Assembly (NCBI GenBank): GCA_963827065.1
Contig: CAWGZM010000003.1
Coordinates: 62,001 to 126,000, forward strand
Reading direction: 5' to 3'
From: JACVRW01 sp963827065
GTDB taxonomy: Bacteria; Actinomycetota; Thermoleophilia; Solirubrobacterales; Thermoleophilaceae
DNA length: 64,000 bases
Each line of letters begins with the position of its first letter. The first letter of the stretch is position 1. Made by a program: the position numbers and the translations under genes. This document shows positions 49,867 through 57,597 of this stretch, in pieces. The notes under the pieces were generated by a model, which saw nothing but the letters and a program-made list of their open reading frames with translations, made no database searches and was not told the origin of the DNA.

Positions 49867-50061
49867 GTGGCGCCCATGACAGCGGGCCAGCTGCGCACGC
49901 GCCGGCGGGTCGAGGGACTCATCCGGGTGATGTCGCCGATGCTCGACGTAGTCCTGGCGGTTGGCGAGCGCGTCTCCAAGATCGTCGAGCCGGAGGACAG
50001 TGACTATTACCCTCCGCGCGTGACCCGGCACTCCGAGCCAGCGCGCAAGCCGACCCCGTGA
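49867..50061 (+). CDS. Small protein of unknown function (64 aa)
   Basis: A 64-residue basic protein, GTG start at 49867, with a helix TRRRVEGLIRVMSPMLDVVLAVGERVS and an acidic patch IVEPEDSDYYPP. It is followed by GTGA overlap with the membrane protein, so it is part of a CBS-small-membrane operon. No family recognised. Confidence 0.5.
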   Translation: MAPMTAGQLRTRRRVEGLIRVMSPMLDVVLAVGERVSKIVEPEDSDYYPPRVTRHSEPARKPTP

Positions 50062-50918
50062 ACAAGCAGGAAGCGCTTCAGTGGGAGGCCACCTGGGCCC
50101 GGCCGGCCGCGCTCGCCGCGTTCTTCGCGGCGGTGCTTCTGATCGCGCAGATCGTTCTGCTTCAAACGGTCATCGACGACCGCCCGGGGACCGAGGCGAT
50201 CCCGGACTTCCTGCTGTCGGTGGACGAGAACCCGGCCATGCTGCTCGGCTCGCGCATCGCCCAGGCCGTGGCTGCGCTGCTCGTCGCGGGCATCTTCTAC
50301 TACCTGTTCCGCGCGCTCCAGACGCGCGAGGCGGGCGTGCCGTCCTGGTTCGTCTACCTGATCTTCGCGGGACCGGCGCTCTACGCCATCGGGCTCGTGA
50401 TCGGGGCCGTCGGCCAGCTCGACGTGGCCTCCGACTTCGCAAACGGCGAGCCGATCCGCGGCGAGGCGGGCGAGGACCGCGCCGACCGGCTGCTCGAGGA
50501 CAACGCGAGCGCGGCGGTGTTCGGGCTCAACTTCGCCGGCCAGGTCGCGACCGCGTTTCTGTTCGTGATGCTCCCGCTGCGGGCGCGCCGGGTCGGGCTG
50601 CTCAGCCCCTTCATGGGCATCCTGGGAGTCGTCACGGGCGCGCTGCTGGTGCTCCAGATCGTGCCCGTCGTTCCCGTGATCATCCAGGCCTTCTGGCTCG
50701 GTGCGCTGGGGACGGTCTTCCTGGACAAGTGGCCGGGTGGGCGCGGGCCCGCATGGGAGAGCGGTGAGGCGGAGCCGTGGCCGACGCCGGCCCGGCGCGG
50801 CGCCCAGCAGGCGGACGGGGACGGCCCGGGCGAATCGCTTCTCGACCCCTCCGAGCGCCCGGAGCCCGAGCCAGTGCCGGACCGGCCGAGCTCGCGCAAG
50901 CGGCGCCGCAACCGCTAA
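50058..50918 (+). CDS. Multi-pass membrane protein (DUF4386-like)
   Basis: A 286-residue membrane protein with six hydrophobic spans (about 15-38, 60-85, 95-118, 155-175, 185-205, 208-225) and a charged C-terminal tail rich in Pro/Glu/Arg (EPEPVPDRPSSRKRRRNR). It resembles DUF4386-type proteins. The function is unknown. GTG 50058 overlaps the previous stop. Its TAA is immediately followed by the 70-bp repeat. Confidence 0.7.
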   Translation: MNKQEALQWEATWARPAALAAFFAAVLLIAQIVLLQTVIDDRPGTEAIPDFLLSVDENPAMLLGSRIAQAVAALLVAGIFYYLFRALQTREAGVPSWFVYLIFAGPALYAIGLVIGAVGQLDVASDFANGEPIRGEAGEDRADRLLEDNASAAVFGLNFAGQVATAFLFVMLPLRARRVGLLSPFMGILGVVTGALLVLQIVPVVPVIIQAFWLGALGTVFLDKWPGGRGPAWESGEAEPWPTPARRGAQQADGDGPGESLLDPSERPEPEPVPDRPSSRKRRRNR

Positions 50919-50919
50919 G

Positions 50920-50989
50920 GGGTCAGGTCTTGCATTCCAGCACGCGGGCTCGCAGAGCCCGCGGGATGCTGGAATGCAAGACCTGACCC
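50920..50989. repeat. 70-bp palindromic repeat, copy 1 (REP/REPIN-like)
   Basis: Two perfect 23-base arms, 50920-50942 and 50967-50989, beginning GGGTCAGGTCTTGCATTCC. An inner GC-rich stem (CGCGGGCT/AGCCCGCG) has a 5-base loop. It lies exactly between the stop codons of two convergent genes (TAA ending 50918; minus-strand TGA at 50993-50991). GGGTCAGG-type palindromes are known elsewhere as REP elements moved by REP-associated (TnpA_REP, IS200-like) transposases. No transposase is in the window. It would also serve as a bidirectional terminator hairpin. Confidence 0.85.
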
Positions 50990-50990
50990 T

Positions 50991-52025
50991 TCAGCCGGGC
51001 AGGACGAGCAGCACGTCGCCGAACTCGTGGCGCAGGTAACCGTGCTCGCGGGCACTCGCGTAGGCACGGTCGAGCAGCCCGGCGCCCGCCACTCCCTCGA
51101 GCAGCTGCAGATGTGAGGAGCCGCGGTCGTGAAAGCCGCTCAGGACGCCTTCGACGGTGCGCAGGGGCCGCCCGGCGCCGATCACGAGATGCGTCCATCC
51201 GGCCGCGGCGCGCACGCGCCCGTCCGGTTCGGCCGCGGACTCGAGTGCGCGCACCGAGGTGGTGCCGACGACGATCACGCGGCCGCCGAGCGAGCGCGCG
51301 AGGTTGATGCGCGCGGCGCTCGCCTCGGAGACCTCGAAGCGCTCCGGGTAGGGCGGCTCACCGCGCTCGAGCGACGACACGCCTGTGTGCAGGAGAACCG
51401 GCACCACGTCGACGCCGCGCGCCACCAGGCGCGTGATCGCCTCAGCCGTGAAGGGCCGGCCCGCGCTCGGCATCTCGGCGCTGCCGGGCTCGTTCGCATA
51501 GACGTTCTGGTAGGCGCCGAGCGGCCAGTTGCCGGCCGCGTGGCCGTAGCGGATCGGGCGCCCGTGGGCCTCGAGGTACTCGATCAGGTCACGACCGCCG
51601 AGCCGCAGGTCGGCCACCCAGAGCCGCGAGCCGAGATGACCGGCGAGCAGCTCCACCTCGCCGCCGGCAGGGAGCTGCAGGCGCTGGCCGGCGTGGCCGC
51701 CGCGCCGTCGTCCGTCGCTCGTTCGCAGTTCGATGATCCATCGTCCCGGCTCCTCGCCGGGCGCGGGCGTCGAGAGGTGAAGGAGCACGCGGGCGCCGCC
51801 GGCCGCGCGGGCCGGCAGCGCCGCGGGCAGCGTCCGAGAGGTGTTCACGACGAGGACGTCGGGCGGGCCGAGCAGCTCGGGCAGCTCGTCGAAGTGGCCG
51901 TGATGGAGCGAGCCGTCCGCGGGGTCCACCACGAGCATCAGCACGCGGTCCCGGCCCATGCCCCGCTGCTCCGGCGGCCGCTCGGCCTCGCGCAGCTCGG
52001 GTGGAGGCGCGGTCGAGACGATCAT
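50991..52025 (-). CDS. queA: S-adenosylmethionine:tRNA ribosyltransferase-isomerase-like (QueA)
   Basis: A 344-residue QueA-family protein, which transfers the ribosyl part of SAM to preQ1-tRNA to form epoxyqueuosine. It has DVLVVNTSRTLPAALPAR (family VxNxxxVxPAR strand), the GHLGSR/LRLGG region, YQNVYA for the active-site loop, GRPFTAEAI, VPVLLHTGVSS and VIVVGTTSVRALES. The signature is typical of the divergent 'QueA-like' actinobacterial group, so activity is likely but not certain; no other queuosine genes are near. ATGA couples it to the SDR downstream. Confidence 0.85.
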   Translation of the reverse strand: MIVSTAPPPELREAERPPEQRGMGRDRVLMLVVDPADGSLHHGHFDELPELLGPPDVLVVNTSRTLPAALPARAAGGARVLLHLSTPAPGEEPGRWIIELRTSDGRRRGGHAGQRLQLPAGGEVELLAGHLGSRLWVADLRLGGRDLIEYLEAHGRPIRYGHAAGNWPLGAYQNVYANEPGSAEMPSAGRPFTAEAITRLVARGVDVVPVLLHTGVSSLERGEPPYPERFEVSEASAARINLARSLGGRVIVVGTTSVRALESAAEPDGRVRAAAGWTHLVIGAGRPLRTVEGVLSGFHDRGSSHLQLLEGVAGAGLLDRAYASAREHGYLRHEFGDVLLVLPG

Positions 52026-52708
52026 GCGGCCAGCTCCACGAGCTCGGCGGCACGGTAGCGCCCGCTCGGCAGCTCTCCTTCGATCAGCGCGAGCAGGCCG
52101 GGAACGCTCTCCTCCGGGAGCGGCCGATCCGAGATGTCCTCACCCGGGAAGGCGTCCTGGTGCATCCGCGTGCGCATGTCGCCCGGGTCGACCGCGTACA
52201 CGCGCAAGTCCGGCTGCTCGGCGGCGAGCACGGTCGTGAGCTGCTCGAGCGCGGCCTTCGACGAGCCGTAGCCGCCCCAGCCCTCGTACGCCTCGATGGC
52301 GGCGTCGGAGGTGACGTTGAGGATCGCCGCGCGCTCTGAGAGCAGCGGCCGCGCCAGCTGGAACAGCCGCAGCGGCGCGAGCACGTTGACGCGGTAGAGG
52401 GCTTCGAGCTCGGCGAGGGGATAGCTCTCGAGCGGCGGCAGCGGGCTGGGGCCGAGCCCGCCCGCGTTGTTGACCACGAGCTCGACGCGCGGTCCGGCAG
52501 CCGCGACGAGCGCGCGCCGGTGCGCCTCGCTCGACATGTCGCCCGGCAGCGCCACCACCTCGGTGAGCGCCGCGAGCCGGCCGCGGGCGGCCTCGAGCTC
52601 GTCCTCGCCGCGGGCGTCGACGACGAGCCGCCAGTCACGCCTGGCCAGCTCCGTCGCGAGCGCCAGCCCGAGGCCCCGGGATGCGCCTGTGACGATTGCG
52701 GTGGACAT
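52022..52708 (-). CDS. Short-chain dehydrogenase/reductase (SDR)
   Basis: A 228-residue SDR: cofactor motif TGASRGLG (8-15), NNAGG, catalytic Ser in NVTSDAAIE and the YGSSK motif (about Y160, K164). The Arg in VVDARGEDE suggests NADP(H). It is upstream of queA and overlaps it by 4 bases. A TAGATT lies 7 bases before ATG 52708 (leaderless). Confidence 0.87.
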   Translation of the reverse strand: MSTAIVTGASRGLGLALATELARRDWRLVVDARGEDELEAARGRLAALTEVVALPGDMSSEAHRRALVAAAGPRVELVVNNAGGLGPSPLPPLESYPLAELEALYRVNVLAPLRLFQLARPLLSERAAILNVTSDAAIEAYEGWGGYGSSKAALEQLTTVLAAEQPDLRVYAVDPGDMRTRMHQDAFPGEDISDRPLPEESVPGLLALIEGELPSGRYRAAELVELAA

Positions 52709-52715
52709 GGCGCCG

Positions 52716-52721
52716 AATCTA
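52716..52721 (-). promoter_or_regulatory. -10 box of the SDR-queA operon (leaderless)
   Basis: TAGATT on the minus strand with a 7-base gap to ATG 52708. Confidence 0.5.
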
Positions 52722-52780
52722 GGTGCGGAGCGGTCCCGGCCACCATCGGACGTTGGGCCTAGGACCTGGGGCGGAGCGCC

Positions 52781-53425
52781 CTAGGAGTCGACCCAGCCGC
52801 GGCGCACGGCGAGCACGGCGGCCTGGGTGCGGTCGCTCACGCCGAGCTTCGCGAGGATGCTGCTCACGTGGGCCTTGACCGTCTTCTCGGCGATGCCGAG
52901 CTCGCGTGCAATCAGCTTGTTCGGCAGGCCGCGCGCGACGAGTCCCAGCACCTCGCGCTCCCGCGGCGTGAGTCCGCCGTCGAGCTGCGCGGCGGCCGGC
53001 GCGCTCTCGCTCAGCTCGCGCATCACCCGGGCCGTGACGGCGGGGTGGAGGAGCGCCTGGCCCGCGTTGACGGTGCGAATCGCGCGCACGAGCTCCTCCG
53101 GCTCGACGTCCTTGAGGAGGTACCCGGCCGCCCCGGCACGCACGGCGGGGAGCAGCTTGTCGTCGTCGAGGAAGCTCGTGAGGGCTATCACGCGCGTATC
53201 GGGGCGCTCACGCAGGATGCGCCGGGTCGCCTCGATGCCGTCGAGCGCCGGCATGACGAGGTCCATCAGGACGACGTCGGGATGTCCGTCCAGCGCGGCG
53301 GCGACGGCCTCCTCGCCGTCGCAGGCGTCGGCCACCACCTCGATGTCGTCCTGCAGCTCGAGAAAGGTGCGCAGGCCCTGACGGACGACCGCGTGGTCAT
53401 CCGCGATCAGCACGCGAATCGCCAA
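52781..53425 (-). CDS. NarL/LuxR-family response regulator
   Basis: A 214-residue regulator. Receiver domain: IADDHAVVRQGL (acidic pocket), phospho-acceptor Asp in DVVLMDLVMPA (about 55), Thr in ALTSF and Lys in YLLKD. LuxR HTH at about 145-205: LTPREREVLGLVARGLPNKLIA and EKTVKAHVSSILAKLG. TTG 53425 (LAIRVLI) is the likely start; GTG 53413 is possible. It overlaps the sensor kinase's 3' end by 29 bases, so they form one two-component unit. Confidence 0.9.
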   Translation of the reverse strand: MAIRVLIADDHAVVRQGLRTFLELQDDIEVVADACDGEEAVAAALDGHPDVVLMDLVMPALDGIEATRRILRERPDTRVIALTSFLDDDKLLPAVRAGAAGYLLKDVEPEELVRAIRTVNAGQALLHPAVTARVMRELSESAPAAAQLDGGLTPREREVLGLVARGLPNKLIARELGIAEKTVKAHVSSILAKLGVSDRTQAAVLAVRRGWVDS

Positions 53426-54569
53426 GCGGCACCTCCAGCCCGATCCTCGCTCCGGCGCCCGGTCGCGACTCGACGCTGAGCCTGCCGCCGAGCGCATCGG
53501 CGCGCTCCTCCATCGACGTGAGCCCGAGCCGCCGCGAGCGCAGCGCGGCGGACTCCGGTTCGAAGCCCACGCCGTCGTCCTCCACCGTCAGCAGCAGCCG
53601 TCCGTTCGGCTCCGAGAGCCGCACCGCGATGTGAGCGGCGCCCGAGTGGCGCAGCGCGTTGCCGAGCGCCTCCTGGGCGATCCGGAACACCTCCGCCGCC
53701 GGTCCCGGGGCGAGGCTCGCGCCGCCGGCGAGTTCGAGCTCGATCTCGCGCCGGTGGACGCGCCGCAGCACGTCGACGTGCTTGCGCAGAGCGGGGCCGA
53801 GCCCGTCCGTCTCGAGCGCGGCCGGGCGCAGCTGGAAGACGAGCGAGCGCAGCTCCTCGGCCGCCTCCTGTGAGAGCTCGCCGAGCCTGTCGACCTGCTC
53901 GCGGGCCGCATGCGGGTCGCGCTCCAGCAGGACGCTCGCGGAGCGCGCGGCCAGCCCGAGGCCGAACAGCTTCTGGACCACCGAGTCGTGCAGATCGCGG
54001 GCCAGCCGGTTGCGCTCCTCGATCGTGCTCAACTCGCGGCTGCGCTCGTAGAGCCGCGCGCTCTCGATCGCGAGCGCCGCGTGCGCCGCCAGCATCTCGA
54101 TCAGGTGCTGGTCCTCGTCCGTGAACTCGTCGGCGCCCTCGCGGTCGGTGAGGTAGAAGGCGGCGATGATGCCGGCGCGGGAGGTGATCGGGACGCCGAG
54201 GAAGGAGCCCATGCGTGGGTGGGTGCGGGGCCACCAGCCGCGGAAGCGCGGGTCGCGCGTGATGTCCGGGGTGCGCTGCGAGGTCTCCGACTCGAGCATC
54301 GCGCCGAGCAGCCCGTGCGTGCGGGGCAGCGGCCCCATCGCTGCGACCTCCTCCTCGGTCATCCCCGCCGTGATGAACTGCGCGAAGCCGCCCTCCCCGT
54401 CGGGGATGCCGAGCGCTGCGTAGCGCGCCCGCGCGAGCCCGCGCGCCACCTCGACGATCCGCTCGAGCACCCGCTCGACGGAGCGCTCGGCCGCGATGGC
54501 GAGCACGGCCTCGTTCATGGCCTCGAGCGCGTCGGCCGACCTGTCGGGCAGCGGGGTCAGGTCTTGCAT
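53397..54569 (-). CDS. GAF-domain sensor histidine kinase (HisKA_3, NarX/DesK-like)
   Basis: A 390-residue cytoplasmic kinase. A GAF domain spans about 22-175 (VLERIVEVARGLARARYAALG, LGVPITSRAGIIAAFYLTDREG, MLAAHAALAIESARLYERS). The HisKA_3 box is ARDLHDSVVQKLFGLGL with phospho-His at about 195. HATPase: IAQEALGNALRHS, DDGVGFEP, GLTSMEERADALGG. The frame's first residues MQDLTP are encoded by the 70-bp palindrome, so the natural start may instead be MNEAVLAIAA (ATG 54518). Partner of the LuxR regulator. Confidence 0.9.
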   Translation of the reverse strand: MQDLTPLPDRSADALEAMNEAVLAIAAERSVERVLERIVEVARGLARARYAALGIPDGEGGFAQFITAGMTEEEVAAMGPLPRTHGLLGAMLESETSQRTPDITRDPRFRGWWPRTHPRMGSFLGVPITSRAGIIAAFYLTDREGADEFTDEDQHLIEMLAAHAALAIESARLYERSRELSTIEERNRLARDLHDSVVQKLFGLGLAARSASVLLERDPHAAREQVDRLGELSQEAAEELRSLVFQLRPAALETDGLGPALRKHVDVLRRVHRREIELELAGGASLAPGPAAEVFRIAQEALGNALRHSGAAHIAVRLSEPNGRLLLTVEDDGVGFEPESAALRSRRLGLTSMEERADALGGRLSVESRPGAGARIGLEVPLGDSRADRG

Positions 54570-54623
54570 TCCAGCACGCGGGGGCGCAGCCCCCGCGAGG
54601 TGCTGGAATGCAAGACCTGACCC
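54554..54623. repeat. 70-bp palindromic repeat, copy 2 (REP/REPIN-like)
   Basis: Same 23-base arms as copy 1 (54554-54576 and 54601-54623) around a variant inner stem CGCGGGGGC/GCCCCCGCG with a 3-base loop. It abuts the minus-strand TrpB2 stop (TAA at 54626-54624). It provides the ATG (54569) and first codons of the kinase reading frame. The arms are base-for-base identical to copy 1 while the inner stems differ by compensating changes. Confidence 0.85.
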
Positions 54624-55985
54624 TTAGGCGATCGAAGGGGCCTCCGGCAGGCGCTCGAGTGCCGCCTCCATGTCCGCCTCCGAGAACTCCGGGTCCTCGA
54701 GCTTCCCGGCGAGGTAGGCGTCATAGGCCGACATGTCGAAGTGGCCGTGGCCGCAGAGGTTGAACAGGATCACCCGCTCCTCGCCGGCCTGCTTGGCCGC
54801 CTCGGCCTCGTCGAGTACAGCCCGGATGGCGTGCGATGGCTCGGGTGCCGGCAGGATCGCCTCGGTGCGTGCGAAGCGGATCGCCGCATCGAAGGTCTCG
54901 TTCTGGCGGTAGGCGCGCGGCTCCACGAGCCCCGCCTTGACCAGCCCGGAGACCATCGGCGAGTCGCCGTGGTAGCGCAGACCGCCCGCATGCACCGGGG
55001 GCGGCACGAAGTCGTGTCCGAGCGTGTACATGGGCATCAGCGGGGTGAGCCCGACCGTGTCGCCGAAGTCGTAGCGGTAGGCGCCGCGCGTGAGCGTCGG
55101 GCAGGCAGCCGGCTCGGCGGCGACGAAGCGCGCCTTCGCGTCGCCGCGCAGCACGCGCCGCAGGAACGGGAACGCCATCCCGGCGAAGTTCGACCCGCCG
55201 CCCACGCAGCCGACGATCACGTCCGGCTCGTCGCCCGCCATCTCCATCTGGGCCATTGCCTCCTGCCCGATCACCGTCTGGTGCAGGCAGACATGGTTCA
55301 GGACCGAACCGAGCGCGTAGTTCGTGCCCTCGCTGCTCGCGGCGACCTCGACCGCTTCGGAGATGGCGATCCCGAGCGACCCGGTGCCATGCTCGGCCTG
55401 CGAGCGACCCGCCGCGGTCGTGTCGCTCGGGGAACGGATGACGGTCGCCCCCCAGCTCTCCATCATGGCGCGCCGGTACGGCTTCTGGTCGTAGCTCGCT
55501 CCGACCATGTAGACGACGCACTCGAGCCCGAACAGCGAGCATGCGAGCGCGAGCGCCGAGCCCCACTGGCCCGCTCCGGTCTCGGTCACGAGCCGCTCCG
55601 TCCCGGCTTCCTTGTTGGCGTAGGCCTGGGCGACCGCGCTGTTCGGCTTGTGCGAGCCGGCCGGTGAGACGCCCTCGTACTTGTAGTAGATGCGCGCCGG
55701 CGTATCGAGCGCCCGCTCGAGCCGGTGCGCCCGGTAGAGCGGGGTCGGGCGCCAGAGCCGGTAGACCTCGCGCACCTGCTCCGGGATCTCGACCTCCGGC
55801 TGCATCGAGACCTCTTGGCCGATCAGCTCCATCGGGAAGATGGGCGTCAGGTCGTCAGGTCCCGCCGGCTCCATCGTGCCGGGGTTGAGAGGGGGCAGCG
55901 GTTCGCCTGGAAGGTCGGGCAGGAGGTTGACCCAGTGCGTCGGGATGCGGTCCTCGGTGAGCGTGAACTTCGTCTGTGCGGTCAC
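54624..55985 (-). CDS. TrpB-like PLP enzyme (tryptophan synthase beta, TrpB2 class)
   Basis: A 453-residue fold-type II PLP enzyme. The Schiff-base Lys is in AGSHKPNSAVAQA (about 112), glycine loop GCVGGGSNFAGMAF (about 234-247), and the long N-terminal extension FTLTEDRIPTHWVNLLPDLPG identifies the TrpB2 form, which converts indole (or O-phosphoserine) with Ser to Trp without TrpA. No trp genes are adjacent. GTG 55985 (VTAQTKFTL) lies 7 bases after a TAGGAT -10; the longer ATG frame to 56024 would overlap the divergent gene's start. Confidence 0.9.
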   Translation of the reverse strand: MTAQTKFTLTEDRIPTHWVNLLPDLPGEPLPPLNPGTMEPAGPDDLTPIFPMELIGQEVSMQPEVEIPEQVREVYRLWRPTPLYRAHRLERALDTPARIYYKYEGVSPAGSHKPNSAVAQAYANKEAGTERLVTETGAGQWGSALALACSLFGLECVVYMVGASYDQKPYRRAMMESWGATVIRSPSDTTAAGRSQAEHGTGSLGIAISEAVEVAASSEGTNYALGSVLNHVCLHQTVIGQEAMAQMEMAGDEPDVIVGCVGGGSNFAGMAFPFLRRVLRGDAKARFVAAEPAACPTLTRGAYRYDFGDTVGLTPLMPMYTLGHDFVPPPVHAGGLRYHGDSPMVSGLVKAGLVEPRAYRQNETFDAAIRFARTEAILPAPEPSHAIRAVLDEAEAAKQAGEERVILFNLCGHGHFDMSAYDAYLAGKLEDPEFSEADMEAALERLPEAPSIA

Positions 55986-55992
55986 CCCGGCG

Positions 55993-55998
55993 ATCCTA
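55993..55998 (-). promoter_or_regulatory. -10 box of the TrpB2 gene (leaderless)
   Basis: TAGGAT on the minus strand with a 7-base gap to GTG 55985. A plus-strand TAGCAT at 56009-56014, 9 bases before ATG 56024, may serve the divergent gene. Confidence 0.45.
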
Positions 55999-56023
55999 AC
56001 CGGGCGGCTAGCATCGCCGTTCA

Positions 56024-56437
56024 ATGAAGCGGCCCTCGCGGACGCGCCTCGTGGCGCTCGCTGTCCTGCTCGCGGTGGCCGCGCCGCTCGTGGTCCTGGC
56101 GCTTGCGGGGAGCGGCGACGATGAGGCGGATGAGCGTCCCGCCGGCCTGCGCGTCGAGCGCTCGCCCGGCGGCCTCCCGGAGATCACCATCTACCTCGAG
56201 GACCGTTCTCTCAACAAGCGCTCGACGACGGGCGGCGCCGCGAAGGTCGTGGTCGAATGCGTCGACGCCGGCGGGCGGATCGTCTGGAACCGCCCGGAGC
56301 GCTGGCCCTTCACGGACACCGACCAGGGGACGCTCAACCCGCACGCGCACATCGGCATGGACCCGGCCCTGCTTGACCGCATCGCCCGCTGCCGAATCAC
56401 CGGCACCGACCCGCCGCTCGAGGGCCGTTTGCTCTAG
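56024..56437 (+). CDS. Membrane-anchored or exported protein of unknown function
   Basis: A 137-residue protein with an N-terminal signal/anchor (about 9-28, VALAVLLAVAAPLVVLAL) followed by an acidic linker (GSGDDEADERPAG) and a beta-rich domain LPEITIYLEDRSLNKRSTTGG with two Cys (VECVDAGG, ARCRITG) that could form a disulfide. No lipobox. I do not recognise the family. Confidence 0.6.
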   Translation: MKRPSRTRLVALAVLLAVAAPLVVLALAGSGDDEADERPAGLRVERSPGGLPEITIYLEDRSLNKRSTTGGAAKVVVECVDAGGRIVWNRPERWPFTDTDQGTLNPHAHIGMDPALLDRIARCRITGTDPPLEGRLL

Positions 56438-56463
56438 CGCCACTGAGCGATCGCTCTCACGCG

Positions 56464-56493
56464 TTGTAGACGCAAAATCGAGTTAGGCACAAT
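56464..56493 (+). promoter_or_regulatory. Putative promoter of the GlsB-like gene
   Basis: TTGTAG (56464-56469), an 18-base spacer and CACAAT (56488-56493) lie in an AT-richer island upstream of GGGAGGTG (56518-56525) and ATG 56530. Unlike most genes in the window, this one has a true leader and a strong ribosome site, fitting a highly expressed stress protein. Confidence 0.35.
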
Positions 56494-56529
56494 TCAGCCA
56501 GCAGTCTTCAAACCAATGGGAGGTGACGG

Positions 56530-56835
56530 ATGATCGGTGCGTTGATCCTCGGTTTGGTCGCAGGATTCATCGGGCGGGCGCTCGTTCCGAACGACGCTTT
56601 CGCCGGCATGTCGGGTCCGAAGTCGTGGGGGATCTCGATCGTGCTCGGTCTCGTCGGCGCGCTGCTCGGCTACGTGATCTTCACGCTCGGCCTCGGCATC
56701 GGTGACGACGACGCCTTCGACCTCGGCGGCATCATCAGCGCCATCATCGGCGTCGTAATCGTGCTGCTGATCGCCGGCTTCGTCTTGCGCCGTACGGGAG
56801 GAGGCGGGCGCCAGACCCCGCGTCCGGCCGCCTGA
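56530..56835 (+). CDS. GlsB/YeaQ/YmgE-family small membrane protein
   Basis: A 101-residue member of the transglycosylase-associated family: LILGLVAGFIGRALVPND (Gly-rich span with the GFIGRAL signature), GISIVLGLVGALLGYVIFTLGLGIG and IISAIIGVVIVLLIAGFVLRR, giving three spans. These are stress-induced inner-membrane proteins of unknown mechanism. A strong ribosome site GGGAGGTG lies six bases before ATG. Confidence 0.9.
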   Translation: MIGALILGLVAGFIGRALVPNDAFAGMSGPKSWGISIVLGLVGALLGYVIFTLGLGIGDDDAFDLGGIISAIIGVVIVLLIAGFVLRRTGGGGRQTPRPAA

Positions 56836-56842
56836 TAACCGG

Positions 56843-57523
56843 CTAAACCGCGCCGGCCGCCGTCGCCACCTCGGCATAGGCGGCGGCCGGATCGGTCGAT
56901 CCGAAGATCGAGGAGCCCGCCACGAACAGCGTGGCGCCGGCCGCCGCGCACGCGCGCGCCGTGGCGGCGTCGATTCCGCCGTCCACCTCGATCGGCATGT
57001 CCGGCCCGAGCAGCTCGCGCAGCTGGGCCACCTTCGCCGTCGAGCTCTCGATGTAGGGCTGACCGCCCCAGCCGGGGTTGACGGTCATGCAGAGCAGGTG
57101 GTCGAACATCTCCGTTAGCCCGGCCACCGCCTCGGGCGGGGTCGCGGGGTTGAGGGCGAGCGCCGAGTGCAGGCCGGCGTCGCGCACGGCCTTGAGCGCG
57201 TAGTGGACGTGGGGCGTCGCTTCCCAGTGGACGATCAGCGTGTCCGCACCGGCGGCGGCGAAATCGTCGACGCGCCGCTCGGGCCGCTCGACCATCAGGT
57301 GCACGTCGAGGACGCCGCCGCGCTCGTGCACCAGGTCGCGCAGCGCCTTGACGACCAGGTCTCCGATCGAGATCGGTGGAACGAAGTGGCCGTCCATGAC
57401 GTCGACGTGGATGACACGCGCGCCCGCGTCCATCACCTGCTCGACCTGCTCGCCGAGGCGGGCGAAGTCGGCGGCGAGGATCGAGGGGGCGACCCGCACG
57501 TCTCGCATGAGGTCGTGTGCCAT
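56843..57523 (-). CDS. rpe: Ribulose-phosphate 3-epimerase
   Basis: A 226-residue TIM barrel that interconverts ribulose-5-P and xylulose-5-P in the pentose-phosphate pathway. The family segments are all present: APSILAADFARLGEQV, VIHVDVMDGHFVPPISIG with metal His/Asp, LDVHLMVERP, the MTVNPGWGGQPYI loop, and the second Asp in EVDGGID with the phosphate-binding VAGSSIFG. Start ATG 57523 or ATG 57508. A TAGGGT lies 8 bases before 57523. Confidence 0.95.
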   Translation of the reverse strand: MAHDLMRDVRVAPSILAADFARLGEQVEQVMDAGARVIHVDVMDGHFVPPISIGDLVVKALRDLVHERGGVLDVHLMVERPERRVDDFAAAGADTLIVHWEATPHVHYALKAVRDAGLHSALALNPATPPEAVAGLTEMFDHLLCMTVNPGWGGQPYIESSTAKVAQLRELLGPDMPIEVDGGIDAATARACAAAGATLFVAGSSIFGSTDPAAAYAEVATAAGAV

Positions 57524-57551
57524 CGCGGGCGACCCTACCTACAACGACAGA

Positions 57552-57571
57552 GGGCCCGGTTGCCCGGGCCC
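57552..57571. terminator. Hairpin between rpe and the RTX gene
   Basis: GGGCCCGG-TTGC-CCGGGCCC is a perfect 8-base stem, between the start of rpe and the stop (57598) of the minus-strand RTX gene. It sits 27 bases after that stop and has no T-run, so it may be a factor-dependent or pausing terminator for the RTX transcript. Confidence 0.5.
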
Positions 57572-57597
57572 CCCGTCTACCTCAGGGGAACCTCTAT

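Noticed and set aside
50920..54623. The two palindromes as a complete IS or MITE pair bounding a transposon
   Set aside because: Each palindrome is self-contained, there is no transposase between them, no target-site duplication, and the enclosed genes (queA, SDR, two-component system) look native.
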